Assembly: GCA_947069175.1 (NCBI GenBank)
Contig: CAMTDV010000002.1
Coordinates: forward strand, 9,155,054-9,219,053
Reading direction: 5' to 3'
Length of the DNA stretch: 64,000 bases
DNA from: Scalesia atractyloides
Taxonomy: Eukaryota; Streptophyta; Magnoliopsida; Asterales; Asteraceae
Shown here: in pieces, positions 1-10,760 of the stretch
How the letters are laid out: each line of letters begins with the position of its first letter
How positions within the stretch are numbered: the stretch's first letter is position 1
Translations under genes and position numbers: made by a program
Notes under the pieces: model-generated
What the model was told of the DNA's origin: nothing
The model's input: the letters and a program-made list of their open reading frames with translations, nothing else
Database searches by the model: none

Positions 1-1595
1 GGTTGTCGGTATTCATGAATGAAGAAGATGCAGTTGAAATGAGTTTATAGGGATTTAAAATCAGTAAATATACCGGGTTAGACACACAGTCCAGTGGTGG
101 ACTGTGTGCAAACAATTAACACACGTCTCGAGTTCGATCCCTGACACAACCTCACTCTCTGTAATAAACATGTTCTTTTTAAACCGAACCGGATCAACTC
201 GCTGTAAGATGTTAAGTTTAATAAAAATCAGTATATTAACCAGGTTAGACACACAGTCCAGCGATGGACTGTGTGCAACACTAAACAACGGGTCCCGGGT
301 TCGAGACCTGTTGTGTGCACTGGTCCGAATAATTAAATCCTTTTTTAAAAATAAATGATTTCTGATTAAATTAAATAGTGTATAAATATAATTAAAAACA
401 GAAATATTTCGGGTTAGACACGTAGCTCAGTTGGTAGAGCTGCGTGCACGCGTACGGGAGGTCTCGAGTTCGAGCCTCACTCAGCGCATACATACACACG
501 TACGAACCGGTCAACAGTCAACAGTCAAAGTCAATGGTCAACGGTCAACCCAAAAAGTCAACATTTTTTTATATTTTTATTTATTTATTTAATTTAAAAA
601 TCAATTAAAAATACTTAAAAATAATGTTTTTAAAGTTAGAAAATAGCCTTATACTCACAAAAATAAATCTAAAAACCCTATTAAAATTGTTAATAAAATC
701 CACTTATTTACCGTACCTTTTCGTTATTATTTAGGTTAGTTATTCCTCGTCGATCAACTCTCTAAACTCGTGCGCATTCAACATCATCAAACGAACGCAC
801 CCAATGTGAGTGAATCTCTACCAATTCCCCGTTTTAATCACATTTTGGGGTGTATCATGTGTCGCTAATTATTTATTTCATTTAAACACTTGTGCATCTA
901 TCATATTCATGATCAAATGTGTATCCAATATGTATCAATTGTTTGTGTGGTTAATGTTTAGATTTAATTTATCATTTTCAGTACATACATCATCATAGGC
1001 CGTCTGTTCCCCATTACCTATGAGCGGAACCGTTCCCCATTACCTATGAGCGTGAACGAGGCGTTGCCAACATACGATCGGCTCCGTTTGATTGAGCCTT
1101 GATCGCACATACATCATCATAGGCCGTCCGTTCCCCATTACCTATGAGCGAAACGAGACGTTGCCAACATATACATTATCATTCATGTCATATACTCATG
1201 CAAGGTGGTTTGTCATTGTATGTTTATTTACGTTTGCTCATATATGATTATTGCACAAATTTTCCATATTAACTTCAACAAGAAATCAATAATAAATGTT
1301 TTCTGACAAGGTTCACTCGCCAACTTTTGTTGACCCAAAAACTCCCATTTTTACACATGATACAGGTGATCCAGTTGAAGCAAGAAACATATAGGACGGC
1401 CTAGAAGAATAAATCAGTTTAGATTTTGGATTGTTTATTAAATTTTCCTTTCCTTGTATTGTATGAATTTGACTTGAACATTTGAGATGTAAATTTGAAT
1501 TTAATAAATATGAAACATATTAGTAAACATCATGAGCTTTGATGATAACCCAATTATGCCCCGACTTTTATTCCGCTGCGGGTCGGGGTGTGACA
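1..1595 (+). repeat. 5' LTR of element 1 (3' part only)
   Basis: Position 1 corresponds to position 13299 of the complete solo LTR at 12258-14878, so about 1.04 kb of this LTR lies outside the window. The two are nearly identical; one clear difference is a short deletion in the second tRNA-like module of the solo copy. The LTR ends in GTGTGACA just before the primer binding site. An inverted pair CCCCGAC/GTCGGGG lies just inside the 3' end. Confidence 0.93.
74..490 (+). other. tRNA-like module cluster in LTR A
   Basis: There are three blocks. Two (about 74-150 and 241-320) start GGTTAGACACACAG, form a near-perfect hairpin around AGTCCAGYGRTGGACT, and carry a B-box-like GAGTTCGATCC (130-140) or GGTTCGAGACC (298-308). 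The third (412-488) has a canonical A box TAGCTCAGTTGG (423-434) and a B-box-like GAGTTCGAGCC (466-476) at tRNA-like spacing. They lack a proper acceptor stem, so they are not called as tRNA genes. Confidence 0.75.
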
Positions 1596-1597
1596 GA

Positions 1598-1611
1598 TTG
1601 GTATCAGAGCC
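1598..1611 (+). promoter_or_regulatory. primer binding site (initiator Met tRNA)
   Basis: TTGGTATCAGAGCC begins 3 nt after the LTR end and complements the 3' end of plant initiator Met tRNA, the usual primer of chromoviruses. Confidence 0.93.
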
Positions 1612-2405
1612 ATGACTATAGGGATATACGATAGGTTATTAGATCCTTAGAGCCTATACTATAGTTGATTAGAATTTTTAAATTGTTTGTGTGTTACATG
1701 CAAAATTCATGATGTTTATATGCTTTATGTTTATTGTTACATTCAATGTTATGCAAGCATGTTCATAAGTACATATTATTATACAATGTCTATCATGAAT
1801 CATATTCTCATAACATATCATATCCATGAGAGCACACACCACACAATTTCCATGATTTTTGCAACGATTTTTGTATTTTCAAATCACATCAAAGTGAGTT
1901 CTCATGACGGGCATGTAGTAACTGGAAGGGTACAAGTATCGGTAGTCGGAACGTCCTGTCTAGGCTTGGCATTCGTATAAATCCAAAATAAAGGACTAGT
2001 TTGCCTACCTGGGGACTAACGATGAGAGTACGAAGGACCTATTAGGCCAAAGCATGCTATACCAAACGTCGTGTGAACTAACCCCACTTTGAGTTGTCAT
2101 TGTGTCTATACCTGGACACCCTCCGACCATACATCTCGCAAACATATTTCATGGTTTTCCTTCGGGTGATGCGAGTGTTAAACCGCCAACACCAATGTGA
2201 ATCCTACTAAGCCAATAGTCATGGGGGCCCACATGACTATACAGGCGATGGTATGGGGGACATTGGAGGCCCAAACATGAGCAAACCCAAGACATCCTAT
2301 GGATGTAGTTGCATTATTGATGATTATGTTATTTTATTTTTTTTAACGACACATGACACCTAAAGACTTCTTAAACTCACAATCTTCCTATGTATGTTCC
2401 TGTAG
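1612..2405 (+). other. untranslated leader of element 1
   Basis: This non-coding internal leader lies between the PBS and the gag start. The open frames here have no recognisable domain. It shows no counterpart of the extra ORF found at the same place in the second gypsy element (53776-54450). Confidence 0.7.
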
Positions 2406-3959
2406 ATGTCGGCTAGGCAGCTACGTGGAGGTCGAAAGTCAGGAAGGTCAAACGAACGCTTGGCCACCCAAATTGCAAAACAAATGGCCGCGGTGCTTCC
2501 TGACATCGTAGTTCAAGTCCAACAAGCTCTCACCGCAAATCCCATCAACCCTCCCAACCAAGAAGACCAGAACGTCGACAACCCTCCCTCCAAGAAGTGC
2601 TCCTACAAACACTTCAAGTCTTGCGATCCCCCAAAGTATGAAGGGACCGAAGGTGTCACCGCTCTCCTCCACTGGTTTTAGGAAATGGAAAACACCTTCC
2701 TCAATTGCGATTGTCCCGAGGATCGCAAGGTACGTTACGCAACCGGGAGACTATTTGGGGTAGCCCTGACCTGGTGGAACACAGAGAAGGGCAAGAGAGG
2801 AGTCGAAGACGCCATGGCCTTAACCTGGGAAGAGTTAAGGGAAATAATTACCAGACGCTTCCGCCCAAGAAGCGAAATCAAGAAGTTGGAAGATGAATTC
2901 CACTCGCTAAAGCAAAAGGAAGGAGATCATACTTCCTACAACAAAAGATTTCTTGAGCTGAATCAGATGGTTCCTAACTTGTTCATCCCAGTGTACCGCT
3001 TGGTTGAACACTACATTCGAGGCCTCCCCTCGAAAATTCAAGACTCGGTTCTAAGCACTTCACCTGCAACACTTGAAGCTGCAATGGAACTAGCTACCGA
3101 ACTTACCGAGAATCGCATCCGAAACGGTAAATTCCAGGAGGAGAAAAAGAAAGCACCCATTGAGGCTCAAACTTCAAACCATTCTGGCTCCTCTTCGAAG
3201 TTTACTGGTAAAAGGAAGCGAAACACCAGAAACTTTGCTGTCACCCAAACAAACCCCCCAATCACTGCTGCATCCATCACCCAAGTTGCCCCCTTATCTA
3301 CACCATACAAAAGGGCATACTCCGGCCCATACCCAAAATGCACTCGTTGCCAATACCATCACTTTCCCGAACACCCCTGCCAATATTGCACCAGCTGTGG
3401 CCGTGCAGGTCACACCATCCAAACCTGTCGCACACATCAACGAATGAACCGCAACCAACCCTCAAACCAAACCCACCATCAGATAGTGGGTCAAGCCCAA
3501 CAACCCTTACTACTACCACCTACACAAAATGCAGCCCAAACCTACTACCAACCCAATTACCCCATAATGCAACCCATGCGGGCTTGTTACAACTGTGGTG
3601 ACCCAAACCACTATAGAAACACTTGTCCACGCTTGGTGAACATCATACATGCTCAAGCTCAAGCAAATACAGTGAATCAAGCTAACCAAGCTCCTCCACC
3701 TGCTAGAGGAAGAGCTTTCAATATCAACGCCAATCAAGCTAGGGCCGACAACAACGTGGTTAACGGTACGTTTCTCATCAATGGTAGTTATGCATCCATG
3801 TTATTTGATACTGGCGCGGATAAGAGTTTTGTGTCCTTAGAATTTGAACCCATCCTCAACCAAACTCGTGATAAACTCATGGAATCCATAACGGTGGAAG
3901 TTGCTGACGGAAAACCGGTCTCATTAAACTCCTTATCCGAAACTGTACTCTCACTATAA
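2406..3959 (+). pseudogene. gag: gag-protease of element 1 (one stop, ends in frameshift)
   Basis: The ATG at 2406 opens a frame of about 517 codons with one internal TAG at 2679-2681, where relatives have Gln, so CAG to TAG is likely. It contains a retrotransposon Gag core (ALTWWN), two CCHC zinc knuckles (CTSCGRAGHTIQTC and CYNCGDPNHYRNTC) that bind the RNA genome, and a pepsin-like protease motif LFDTGADKSF. The frame stops at TAA 3957-3959. Protease-RT sequence continues from 3961 in the +1 frame, so a 1-nt indel separates them. Not functional. Confidence 0.92.
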
Positions 3960-3960
3960 C

Positions 3961-5553
3961 GATCACGACTTTCCAGTTGACCTCATTCCTATGAAGTTGG
4001 GAAGCTTCGACATTATAATCGGCATGGACTGGCTCAGCCAACATCATGCTGAAGTAGTATGCCGCGAAAAGTTCATTCGCATCCCTCTCGTAGACGGTCA
4101 AACCTTACGAATCTTTGGAGAAACCCTTTCGAAAGGACTCAAATTGATGTCTTGCCTTCAAGCCCGAAAGTATCTCCGCAAGAACTATGTTGCATTCTTA
4201 ACTCACGTCATCAAGAAGGGAGACAAGGAGAAGAAACTAGAAGATATACCGGTAGTGAAAGAATTCCCACAAGTCTTTCCCGACGACATCTCAAGACTTC
4301 CTCCCATGAGAGAAGTCGAATTCCGCATTGATCTTATTCCTGGCGCTACTCCAGTCGCGAAATCTCCTTATAGGTTAGCCCCATCCGAAATGCAAGAGCT
4401 AGCCAGTCAGCTACAAGAACTGACCGACAAAGGATTCATACGTCCTAGCTCATCGCCTTGGGGTGCACCTGTTCTGTTTGTGAAGAAGAAAGATGGAACA
4501 TTTCGCATGTGTATCGATTACAGAGAACTCAACAAATTAACGGTCAAGAACCGCTATCCATTACCTCGCATCGATGATCTTCTAGACCAACTCCAGGGTG
4601 CCACCTGTTTTTCAAAGACCGACCTTCGTTCTGGCTATCATCAACTCAGAGTACATGAAGAAGACGTCCCAAAGACCGCCTTCCGAACTCGTTATGGTCA
4701 TTACGAATTCATGGTCATGCCATTTGGATTAACCAACGCCCCAGCTGTATTCATGGATCTAATGAATAGGGTATGCAAACCCTATCTCGACCGCTTTGTC
4801 ATAGTCTTCATCGACGACATCCTCATCTACTCTAAGTCTAAATCCGATCATGAACGGCACCTTTGACTCATCCTCACACTCTTAAGAACCGAAAAGCTCT
4901 ACGCTAAATTCTCCAAATGCGAATTCTGGTTAAGGGAAGTACAATTCCTTGGACATGTTGTCAACGGCAAGGGAATACATGTCGACCCCTCAAAGATCAA
5001 AGCAGTACAGGAATGGCAAGCGCCACGTACCCCTACCGAAGTAAGATCATTTCTTGGTTTGGCGGGTTACTATCGCCGTTTCATTACAAATTTCTCCCGT
5101 ATTGCTGTACCACTCACGGCTTTGACACATAAAGGAAAACCCTTCCTATGGGGACCTAAACAAGAAGAAGCCTTCCAAACCCTTAAGCAAAAGCTTTGTG
5201 ACGCACCTATCCTCACACTTCCTGAAGGTTGCGATGACTTTGTAGTATATTGCGACGCATCAGGGCAAGGATTAGGCTGTGTATTAATGGAAAGGGGAAA
5301 AGTGATAGCCTACGCTTCTAGGCAACTCAAAGTTCATGAGAAGAACTACACCACCCACGACCTGGAACTTGGAGCCGTTGTGTTCGCTCTTAAGATATGG
5401 AGACATTACCTCTACGGTACCAAGTGTGAAATATACACTGACCACAAGAGCCTCCAACATATCTTTAATCAGAAGGAGTTGAATATGAGACAACGAAGAT
5501 GGGTCGAACTTCTTAATGACTACGACTGTGAAATTCGGTATCATCCTGGAGGC
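3961..5553 (+). pseudogene. pol: reverse transcriptase-RNase H of element 1
   Basis: One frame runs from the protease end (GMDWLS) through RT to RNase H. The RT shows [28 protein letters not shown] and the catalytic FIDD. RNase H shows [15 protein letters not shown] and YTDHKSL. There is one in-frame TGA at 4864-4866 at a position usually Arg, consistent with CGA to TGA. At about 5553 the frame is lost by a small indel just before the conserved VVADALSRK segment. Codon use and frame match the integrase downstream apart from this shift. Confidence 0.93.
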
Positions 5554-6304
5554 AAACGTGGTGGCCGATGCACTCAGTCGAAAGGGTTATGCGAACTCCA
5601 TTCGTCTTCTATGTTCACAAATCATAACAGACATCAAAGATCAAATCCGAGAAGCCCAACATGTTTCAGTAACGAAAAACGACGTACGCAAGGAGCTGTC
5701 TTGTGGTGCTGAACTTAAAATTGAAACTAAATCCGACGGTATTCTGTACGATCTAGATCGCATATGGATTCCCGATCACAATAACCTTCGTGATTTCCTT
5801 ATGAATGAGGCGCACAAAACACGGTACTCTGTACACCCAGGAGCCGACAAGATGTATCAAGACCTTCGATACACCTACTGGTGGCCGGGCATGAAGAAGG
5901 ATATCGCTGTTTTCGTTTCCAAGTGCCTTACATGTTCCAAAGTAAAAGCTGAACATCAAAGACCCTCAGGACTTCTGGTCCAACCTGAAATACCTGTATG
6001 GAAGTGGGAAAACATAACCATGTACTTCATTACCGGGTTACCTCGCACCTCCGGTGGGTATGACACTATATGGGTAATCATTGATCGTCTTACAAAATCA
6101 GCTCACTTCATTCCGATTCGTGAGGACTTCAAGAATGAGAAGTTAGCTCGTATCTACATCAGCGAGATCATAAGCCGTCATGGTGTACCGTTAAGCATTA
6201 TTTCAGATCGTGATGGTCGTTTCACTTCACGAACATGGCAAGCCGTACAAGCCGCTTTGGGTATACTATTAGACCTCAGTACCGCTTATCATCCTCAAAC
6301 TAAT
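5553..6304 (+). pseudogene. pol: integrase, N-terminal and core part, of element 1
   Basis: Starting at VVADALSRK, this carries the HHCC zinc domain (H in [17 protein letters not shown]) and the catalytic core. The first catalytic Asp is replaced by Tyr (MYFITGLP where relatives have MDF). The second Asp in SDRDGRFTS is kept. The frame is open up to HPQTN, where the solo LTR of 6305-8876 interrupts it; the core resumes at 8877 in the same frame. The catalytic Glu lies on the far side of the insertion. Confidence 0.92.
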
Positions 6305-6701
6305 TGTCACACCCCGACCCGCAGCGGAAAAGGTGATCGGGGCATAATTGGGTTATCATCAAAGCTCATGACATTTATTATATGTTTCATATTCATTAAT
6401 ACAATTTAATGGAAATTTACAATAAATGATACAACATGTTCTAACTATCAATCTAAGCTTCTTGGTTCTCTTCTAAGGCATTTCCTATGTTTTCCTTGCT
6501 TCAACCTGTTCACCTGTATCATGTGTAAAAGGGTTTTTGGATCAACATAAAGTTGGCGAGTGAATCCTATGAGAAACATTTGAACAAGTTTATCCAATTG
6601 ATTATAAATAATGTGCATAACCACATATGAGTAAATATAGATGTAAACTTATTCGCACAACAAACACTATTGAATATTGCACACACATACATCAAATGAT
6701 T

Positions 6702-7005
6702 GTTTTGAGGCACGCGTTGTTCGACTCGTCTCCCACGAGGAACTGATGGGCCTAATGAATGAGTTTTGAGGCACGCGTTGTTCCACGAACTGATGGGCCT
6801 TATGAATGAGTTTTGAGGCACGTGTTGTTCTTACGAACTGATGGGCCTAATGAATGAGTTTTGAGGCACGCGTTGTTCTTACGAACTGATGGGCCTAATG
6901 AATGAGTTTGAGGCACGCGTTGTTCTACGAACTGATGGGCCTAATGAATGAGTTTTGAGGCACGCGTTGTTCAACTCGTCTCCCACGAGGAACTGATGGG
7001 CCTAA
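6702..7005 (-). repeat. minisatellite inside solo LTR B
   Basis: Six tandem units of about 46-66 bp each contain GAGGCACGCGTTGTTC and AACTGATGGGCC. The first and last units carry an extra palindromic CTCGTCTCCCACGAGG. The LTRs at 31885-40451 hold only two such units, so the array expanded here. Confidence 0.85.
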
Positions 7006-7493
7006 ATAATTTGCATACAACTTTGACAATATGTAATACATCACAACCAACAATAGTTACATTCTAGTTTAGATCATATAATGGTATAGCACGAGTTTGC
7101 ATAAGAGAATTAGTTTAAGCGACACATGATACACCCCAAAACATGAATAAAAAAGGGAGTTTGTAAGAATTCACTCACATTGGGTGCGATCGGTTGATGA
7201 GGTTGAATGCACGCGAAATGGTTTTAACCACGAGTGAAATTAACCTAGATAAATAGCATTTTGGTTCGGTAAGTAAACGGATTTTATTAATCTATTTTAG
7301 TAGGATTGTTGGGTGTATTTTTGTGAGTTTGAGGTTATTTTCTAACCTTAAAAATGTTATTTTTAAGTATTTTTAATTGATTTTTAATTAAAATAATTAA
7401 ATAAAAATAATAAAAAAATTTGACTTTTTCTGACCGTTGACTTGACCGTTGACCGTTGACCTGACCGTTGACCGGTTCGAGTGCATATTGTTG

Positions 7494-7906
7494 TGCGCTG
7501 GGTGAGGCTCGAACCCGAGACCTCCCGTACGCGTGCACGCAGCTCTACCAACTGAGCTACGTGTCTAACCCGTCATATATCCAATTTTAATTATATATAT
7601 ATTAATTAGATTTAAACAGAAATCCTTTATTTTTAAAAACGATTTAATCCAGAGAACCGGTGCGCTCCACAGGTCTCGAACCCGGGACCTGTGGGTTAGC
7701 GTACACACAGTCCACCGCTGGACTGTGTGTCTCACTTGGTTATTAACTCGGTTATTAATATACTTAACATATACCTAAAATCAATCCGGTTCAGTTTGCG
7801 AAAAAAAGGAATTTTTATTAAGGCAGCGTGTGAGGAAACAATATTCGAACTCGAGACCTTAGCGTTTAATGTGCACACAGTCCACCGCTGGACTGTGTGT
7901 CTAACC
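7494..7906 (-). other. tRNA-like module cluster in LTR B (minus strand)
   Basis: On the minus strand there is one block with A box TAGCTCAGTTGG (complement of 7548-7559) and a B box near 7506-7516. Two enlarged-hairpin blocks follow, with hairpins at 7703-7730 and 7873-7900, each with a TTCGA-type B box. It matches the clusters of the other LTRs but has two hairpin blocks rather than three. Confidence 0.75.
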
Positions 7907-8610
7907 CGGTAAATAACTTGATTTTAATTATACTTAACCTTTAGCGAAACATCGTCTTCTTCACTGGTTTTAACCGGAAGTGACGACTGACTGGTTCGAA
8001 GTGTTGATTCAGGTTTCTTTAGCGTTTTATGATTAATTACAGATGAGATAAAAGTAAAAAGAAAGGAAATTAGGCGTGAAAAGTACCGACTGGCTTTCCT
8101 CTGTTTTCCGGCAGAACTCCGGCGACAGCAATCTCTTCCGGAGACGAGTGTCTTGCAGCAGAGAATCTTCAGAAAGCTTACAAAGGGTGTGGGTGACTTC
8201 GGTAAAAGTTTAGGGGGTTCAGTAAAGCTCAGAGATTAAGGACTCGGTTTTCCGGCGACGTACAAAATGTTTCCGGCGATTGAGTTTTCGCCGAGAAAGG
8301 GTGCGATTTGAGAGTGAAAGATTTCTGGTGAGTTGTGGGTGAATTTATAGGGTAGTATCGAGATGTATGGGGTCTGAATTCGGTCTCAATTCGAAGTCAG
8401 CCGTTCTCCGGCGGTTACGGCTGATGTCGCGGGTTCAGACGTCGGTTATAACCGTCGTGGGAGTTAATTCTTCGGTTAACTTGAGCGGAAACGTAAATTA
8501 ACGGCGAAGTCGTCGGGATTTCCGACGACTGCTATTTGGGCGCAATGACTGAATTTGACTTCCGAACATTATTATTTGAATTAATTGATTCCTTTTATTA
8601 TCAGAAAATC

Positions 8611-8690
8611 AAAGTGGCGGAGCGGTTGATTGGCTGGGTGATAAGTCGTTTGTTGAACCGGTACAGACCCGGGTTCGAAACCCGGCAGAA
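8611..8690 (+). other. class II tRNA-like module in LTR B
   Basis: A-box-like TGGCGGAGCGGTTGA is followed about 40 nt later by a perfect T-arm CCGGGTTCGAAACCCGG (5-bp stem, 7-nt loop). This resembles the D and T arms of a Ser/Leu-type tRNA. It lies antisense to the LTR. No acceptor stem is evident. Confidence 0.7.
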
Positions 8691-8876
8691 GCAAAACATT
8701 TTTATTTTGCGACTTTTAACAGTTTTTCAGAAACTAATTATATATCCCCGTATAATAATTGATTATGTATCGTTTAAAATTATTTTGGGCATTTAATTCT
8801 CAACGAAAATTTTAACTGACTGTTCGGTTGATAAACGGAGCGGGTTTGGTAAATCCGTTTTTTGACGGATGTTACA

Positions 8877-9652
8877 CTGATGGACAATATGAACGCACCA
8901 TCCAAACTCTTGAAGACATGCTTCGAGCATGTGTCATAGACTTCAAGGGAAATTGGGACGCTCATCTACCATTAGTTGAATTTTCGTACAACAACAGCTA
9001 TCATTCAAGTATCGGCATGGCACCTTTCGAAGCTTTATATGGTCGTAAGTGCCGATCACCAATATGTTGGCACGAAATTGGAGAAGCTCAAATCACCGGT
9101 CCAGAATTAATCCAAGAAACAACAGACAAGATCCATCAAATTCGAAACAATCTTCTAGCGGCACAAAGTCGTCAAAAGAGTTATGCAGACAAACGACGAA
9201 AGCCCTTGGAGTTTAACATTGGTGACCAAGTACTTTTAAAAGTATCACCGTGGAAGGGTGTGGTTCGTTTTGGCCAAAAAGGCAAGCTAGCACCACGCTA
9301 CGTAGGACCTTTCAAGATACTCGAAAGGGTAGGACCTGTAGCATACAAGCTTGACCTACCAGAAGAACTCAACAGAATTCATCCCACATTCCACGTATCG
9401 AACTTGAAGAAGTGCCTCGCCGATGAAAATCTCCATATTCCTTTAGAAGACATTCAAGTCGATGAATCTATGCATTTAATTGAAAGACCAGTAGAAATTA
9501 TGGACTTCGGAGAGAAACGTTTAAGACGAAGCCGTATTCCAATCGTCAGGGTACGCTGGGAGTCGAAACGAGGACCTGAGTTTACTTGGGAACGTGAAGA
9601 CTCAATGCGCGAGAAATACCCACATCTTTTTCCTGTTACTACTACTACTTAA
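8877..9652 (+). pseudogene. pol: integrase C-terminus and chromodomain-like tail of element 1
   Basis: The frame resumes at [16 protein letters not shown] with the catalytic Glu, followed by the GPY-like segment ([10 protein letters not shown]), the HVSNLKKC segment and a chromodomain-like tail ([25 protein letters not shown]). The stop TAA at 9650-9652 is immediately followed by the pre-PPT hairpin. The frame is open across the whole block, so the only major lesion here is the upstream LTR insertion. In chromoviruses this tail is thought to guide integration to heterochromatin. Confidence 0.92.
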
Positions 9653-9686
9653 ATTTCGGGACGAAATTTCTAAAAGTAGGGGATAC
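9651..9686 (+). promoter_or_regulatory. pre-PPT hairpin and polypurine tract
   Basis: AAATTTCGGGACGAAATTT (9651-9669) is an 8-bp inverted repeat around GGA. It is followed by AAAAGTAGGGGATAC (9672-9686), the plus-strand priming tract, abutting the 3' LTR. The same pair occurs at 34714-34748 and before 37816. Confidence 0.85.
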
Positions 9687-10090
9687 TGTAACATCCGTCG
9701 AAAAACGGGTTTCCAAACCCGCTTCGTTTATTAATCGAATATCAAATTATAAAATTTCGTTGCGTATTTATGATTTATTTTAATTTTAAACAATACATAA
9801 TTAATAAACAATTTAGAATTTAAAAACTATAATTGATAAAAAGTGAAAATAAAATAAATAAAAAAAGAAAGAAGGCTACCGGGTTTCGAACCCGGGTCAG
9901 CCGGAAGTCTTAACACACAAACACTTAACCACTCCGCCACTTGACTCACTTGTGCTATCCAGTGAAACAAATAACATTTATAATAAAACTTGAAATTGAA
10001 TTCAGTCAACAGCGCGCCCATTTCGCAGTCGCCGGAAAATCCGACGATTTCGCCAATTATCGACGGTTTCTTTTGACTTAACGTATGCAT
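9687..10090 (+). repeat. 3' LTR of element 1, first 404 bp only
   Basis: This starts TGTAACATCCGTCG and matches 12258-12661 almost exactly, then stops at CGTATGCAT. It includes the opposite-strand tRNA-like module (T-arm complement at 9879-9895, A-box complement at 9924-9942). The remaining 2.2 kb are absent. Confidence 0.92.
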
Positions 10091-10189
10091 AAACTAAGCA
10101 CAAGTAAAGCTAAGTGAGAAAAGTAGTACCAAAATAGCTAAATGGAATGATTTTATATACATTAACATAGGCTCATTGCCATTAAAAAA

Positions 10190-10520
10190 ACATTATGATT
10201 GGGCCCAAGACCAATCTTAGACTTTTATGGCTCAAGCCCAAGACAAATTATGGGCTTCTATGGGTCGGGCCCAATGCATATTGTGTATATCTATACAAAA
10301 AATTTTCACATGACATAAAATTTATCCGATGATCAGCCGCGGGATAATGTAGGCCACCTTCCCCATTATGCATGAATCAAAGTCATATTGAGCCTATCAT
10401 TAACAATGAAAAATGGCCTGATGTGGATTGCTCAATATTGGTTTATGCGTACCTTCATATGCTTATGAAGAGGCAAGATATTCAAGAGAGCCTACAAGCT
10501 TACATACCGTGTCGGGTCCA
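10190..10520 (-). pseudogene. MLO gene fragment: exon 12 with flanking introns
   Basis: On the minus strand 10326-10393 (68 nt) aligns with exon 12 of the MLO gene (17535-17602, also 68 nt) and encodes DFDSCIMGKVAYIIPRLIIG. Similarity extends into both introns, including the GGGCTT/GGGTCGGGCC block. The acceptor AG is kept. The donor is changed from GTAAAT to ATAAAT, so it could not splice normally. No other exons are seen nearby, so this is a relic of a duplicated MLO gene with the same orientation as the intact one. Confidence 0.88.
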
Positions 10521-10760
10521 CTTTGGAGTACCATCTTCAAGTGTTAGAACTTGAGAGGAACATAAGGGCGTATTCAGTGGCGCACTCAGGATTTTTTTCC
10601 AGTGAGGTCTATTTTTTTGGTGTTCAAAATTTTCATAACAAAACGTTAAATTTTCAGGTCGGGTTAGAGCAAGGCTTGAATTATATTAAAAAAACAGAAA
10701 AAACCGACTATACAAGGATTAAAAACATGACCTCTTGTTGGTAAAGAGGGAGATTTACCA
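10521..10760. other. unclassified segment, possible hAT end
   Basis: A sequence starting CAGTGGCGCACTCAGGA and one ending TTTACCACTACACTA resemble termini of plant hAT-type MITEs. No clear target duplication was found, so this is tentative. No gene is seen. Confidence 0.3.

Larger units (their letters stand above)
6305..8876 (-). mobile_element. solo LTR B, antisense, inserted in integrase
   Basis: On the minus strand this reads TGTAACATCCGTC to GGGTGTGACA, the LTR termini of the family, with no internal region. It is flanked by CTAAT (6300-6304) and CTGAT (8877-8881), a 5-bp target duplication with one G to A change; the uninterrupted integrase codons are ACT-GAT-GGA. Length is 2572 bp. It resembles the LTRs at 31885-40451 more than those of its host element. 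It contains a 6-copy minisatellite and tRNA-like modules. Confidence 0.9.
1..10090 (+). mobile_element. Ty3/gypsy chromovirus (Tekay-like), element 1, truncated
   Basis: The element reads LTR (its first part lies outside the window), PBS, gag-protease, RT-RNase H, integrase with chromodomain-like tail, PPT, then only the first 404 bp of a 3' LTR. Domain order (integrase after RNase H) defines Ty3/gypsy. The tail ending in WERED and KYPHLF resembles chromoviruses of the Tekay/Del clade, which also have LTRs of 2-3 kb. Coding regions carry nonsense codons and frameshifts and the integrase is split by an antisense solo LTR, so the copy is dead. The 3' end runs directly into an MLO gene fragment at 10091 with no sign of the rest of the LTR. 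Confidence 0.93.

Noticed and set aside
412..488. LTR block with A and B boxes as a functional tRNA gene
   Set aside because: No acceptor stem pairs, the T-stem is imperfect, and it recurs at fixed positions in LTRs; annotated as tRNA-like only.
1687..1980. 97-codon frame in the leader of element 1 as an ORF0 counterpart
   Set aside because: No similarity in composition or motif to ORF0 of element 2; short and Ile/Tyr/His-rich as expected by chance in AT-rich DNA.
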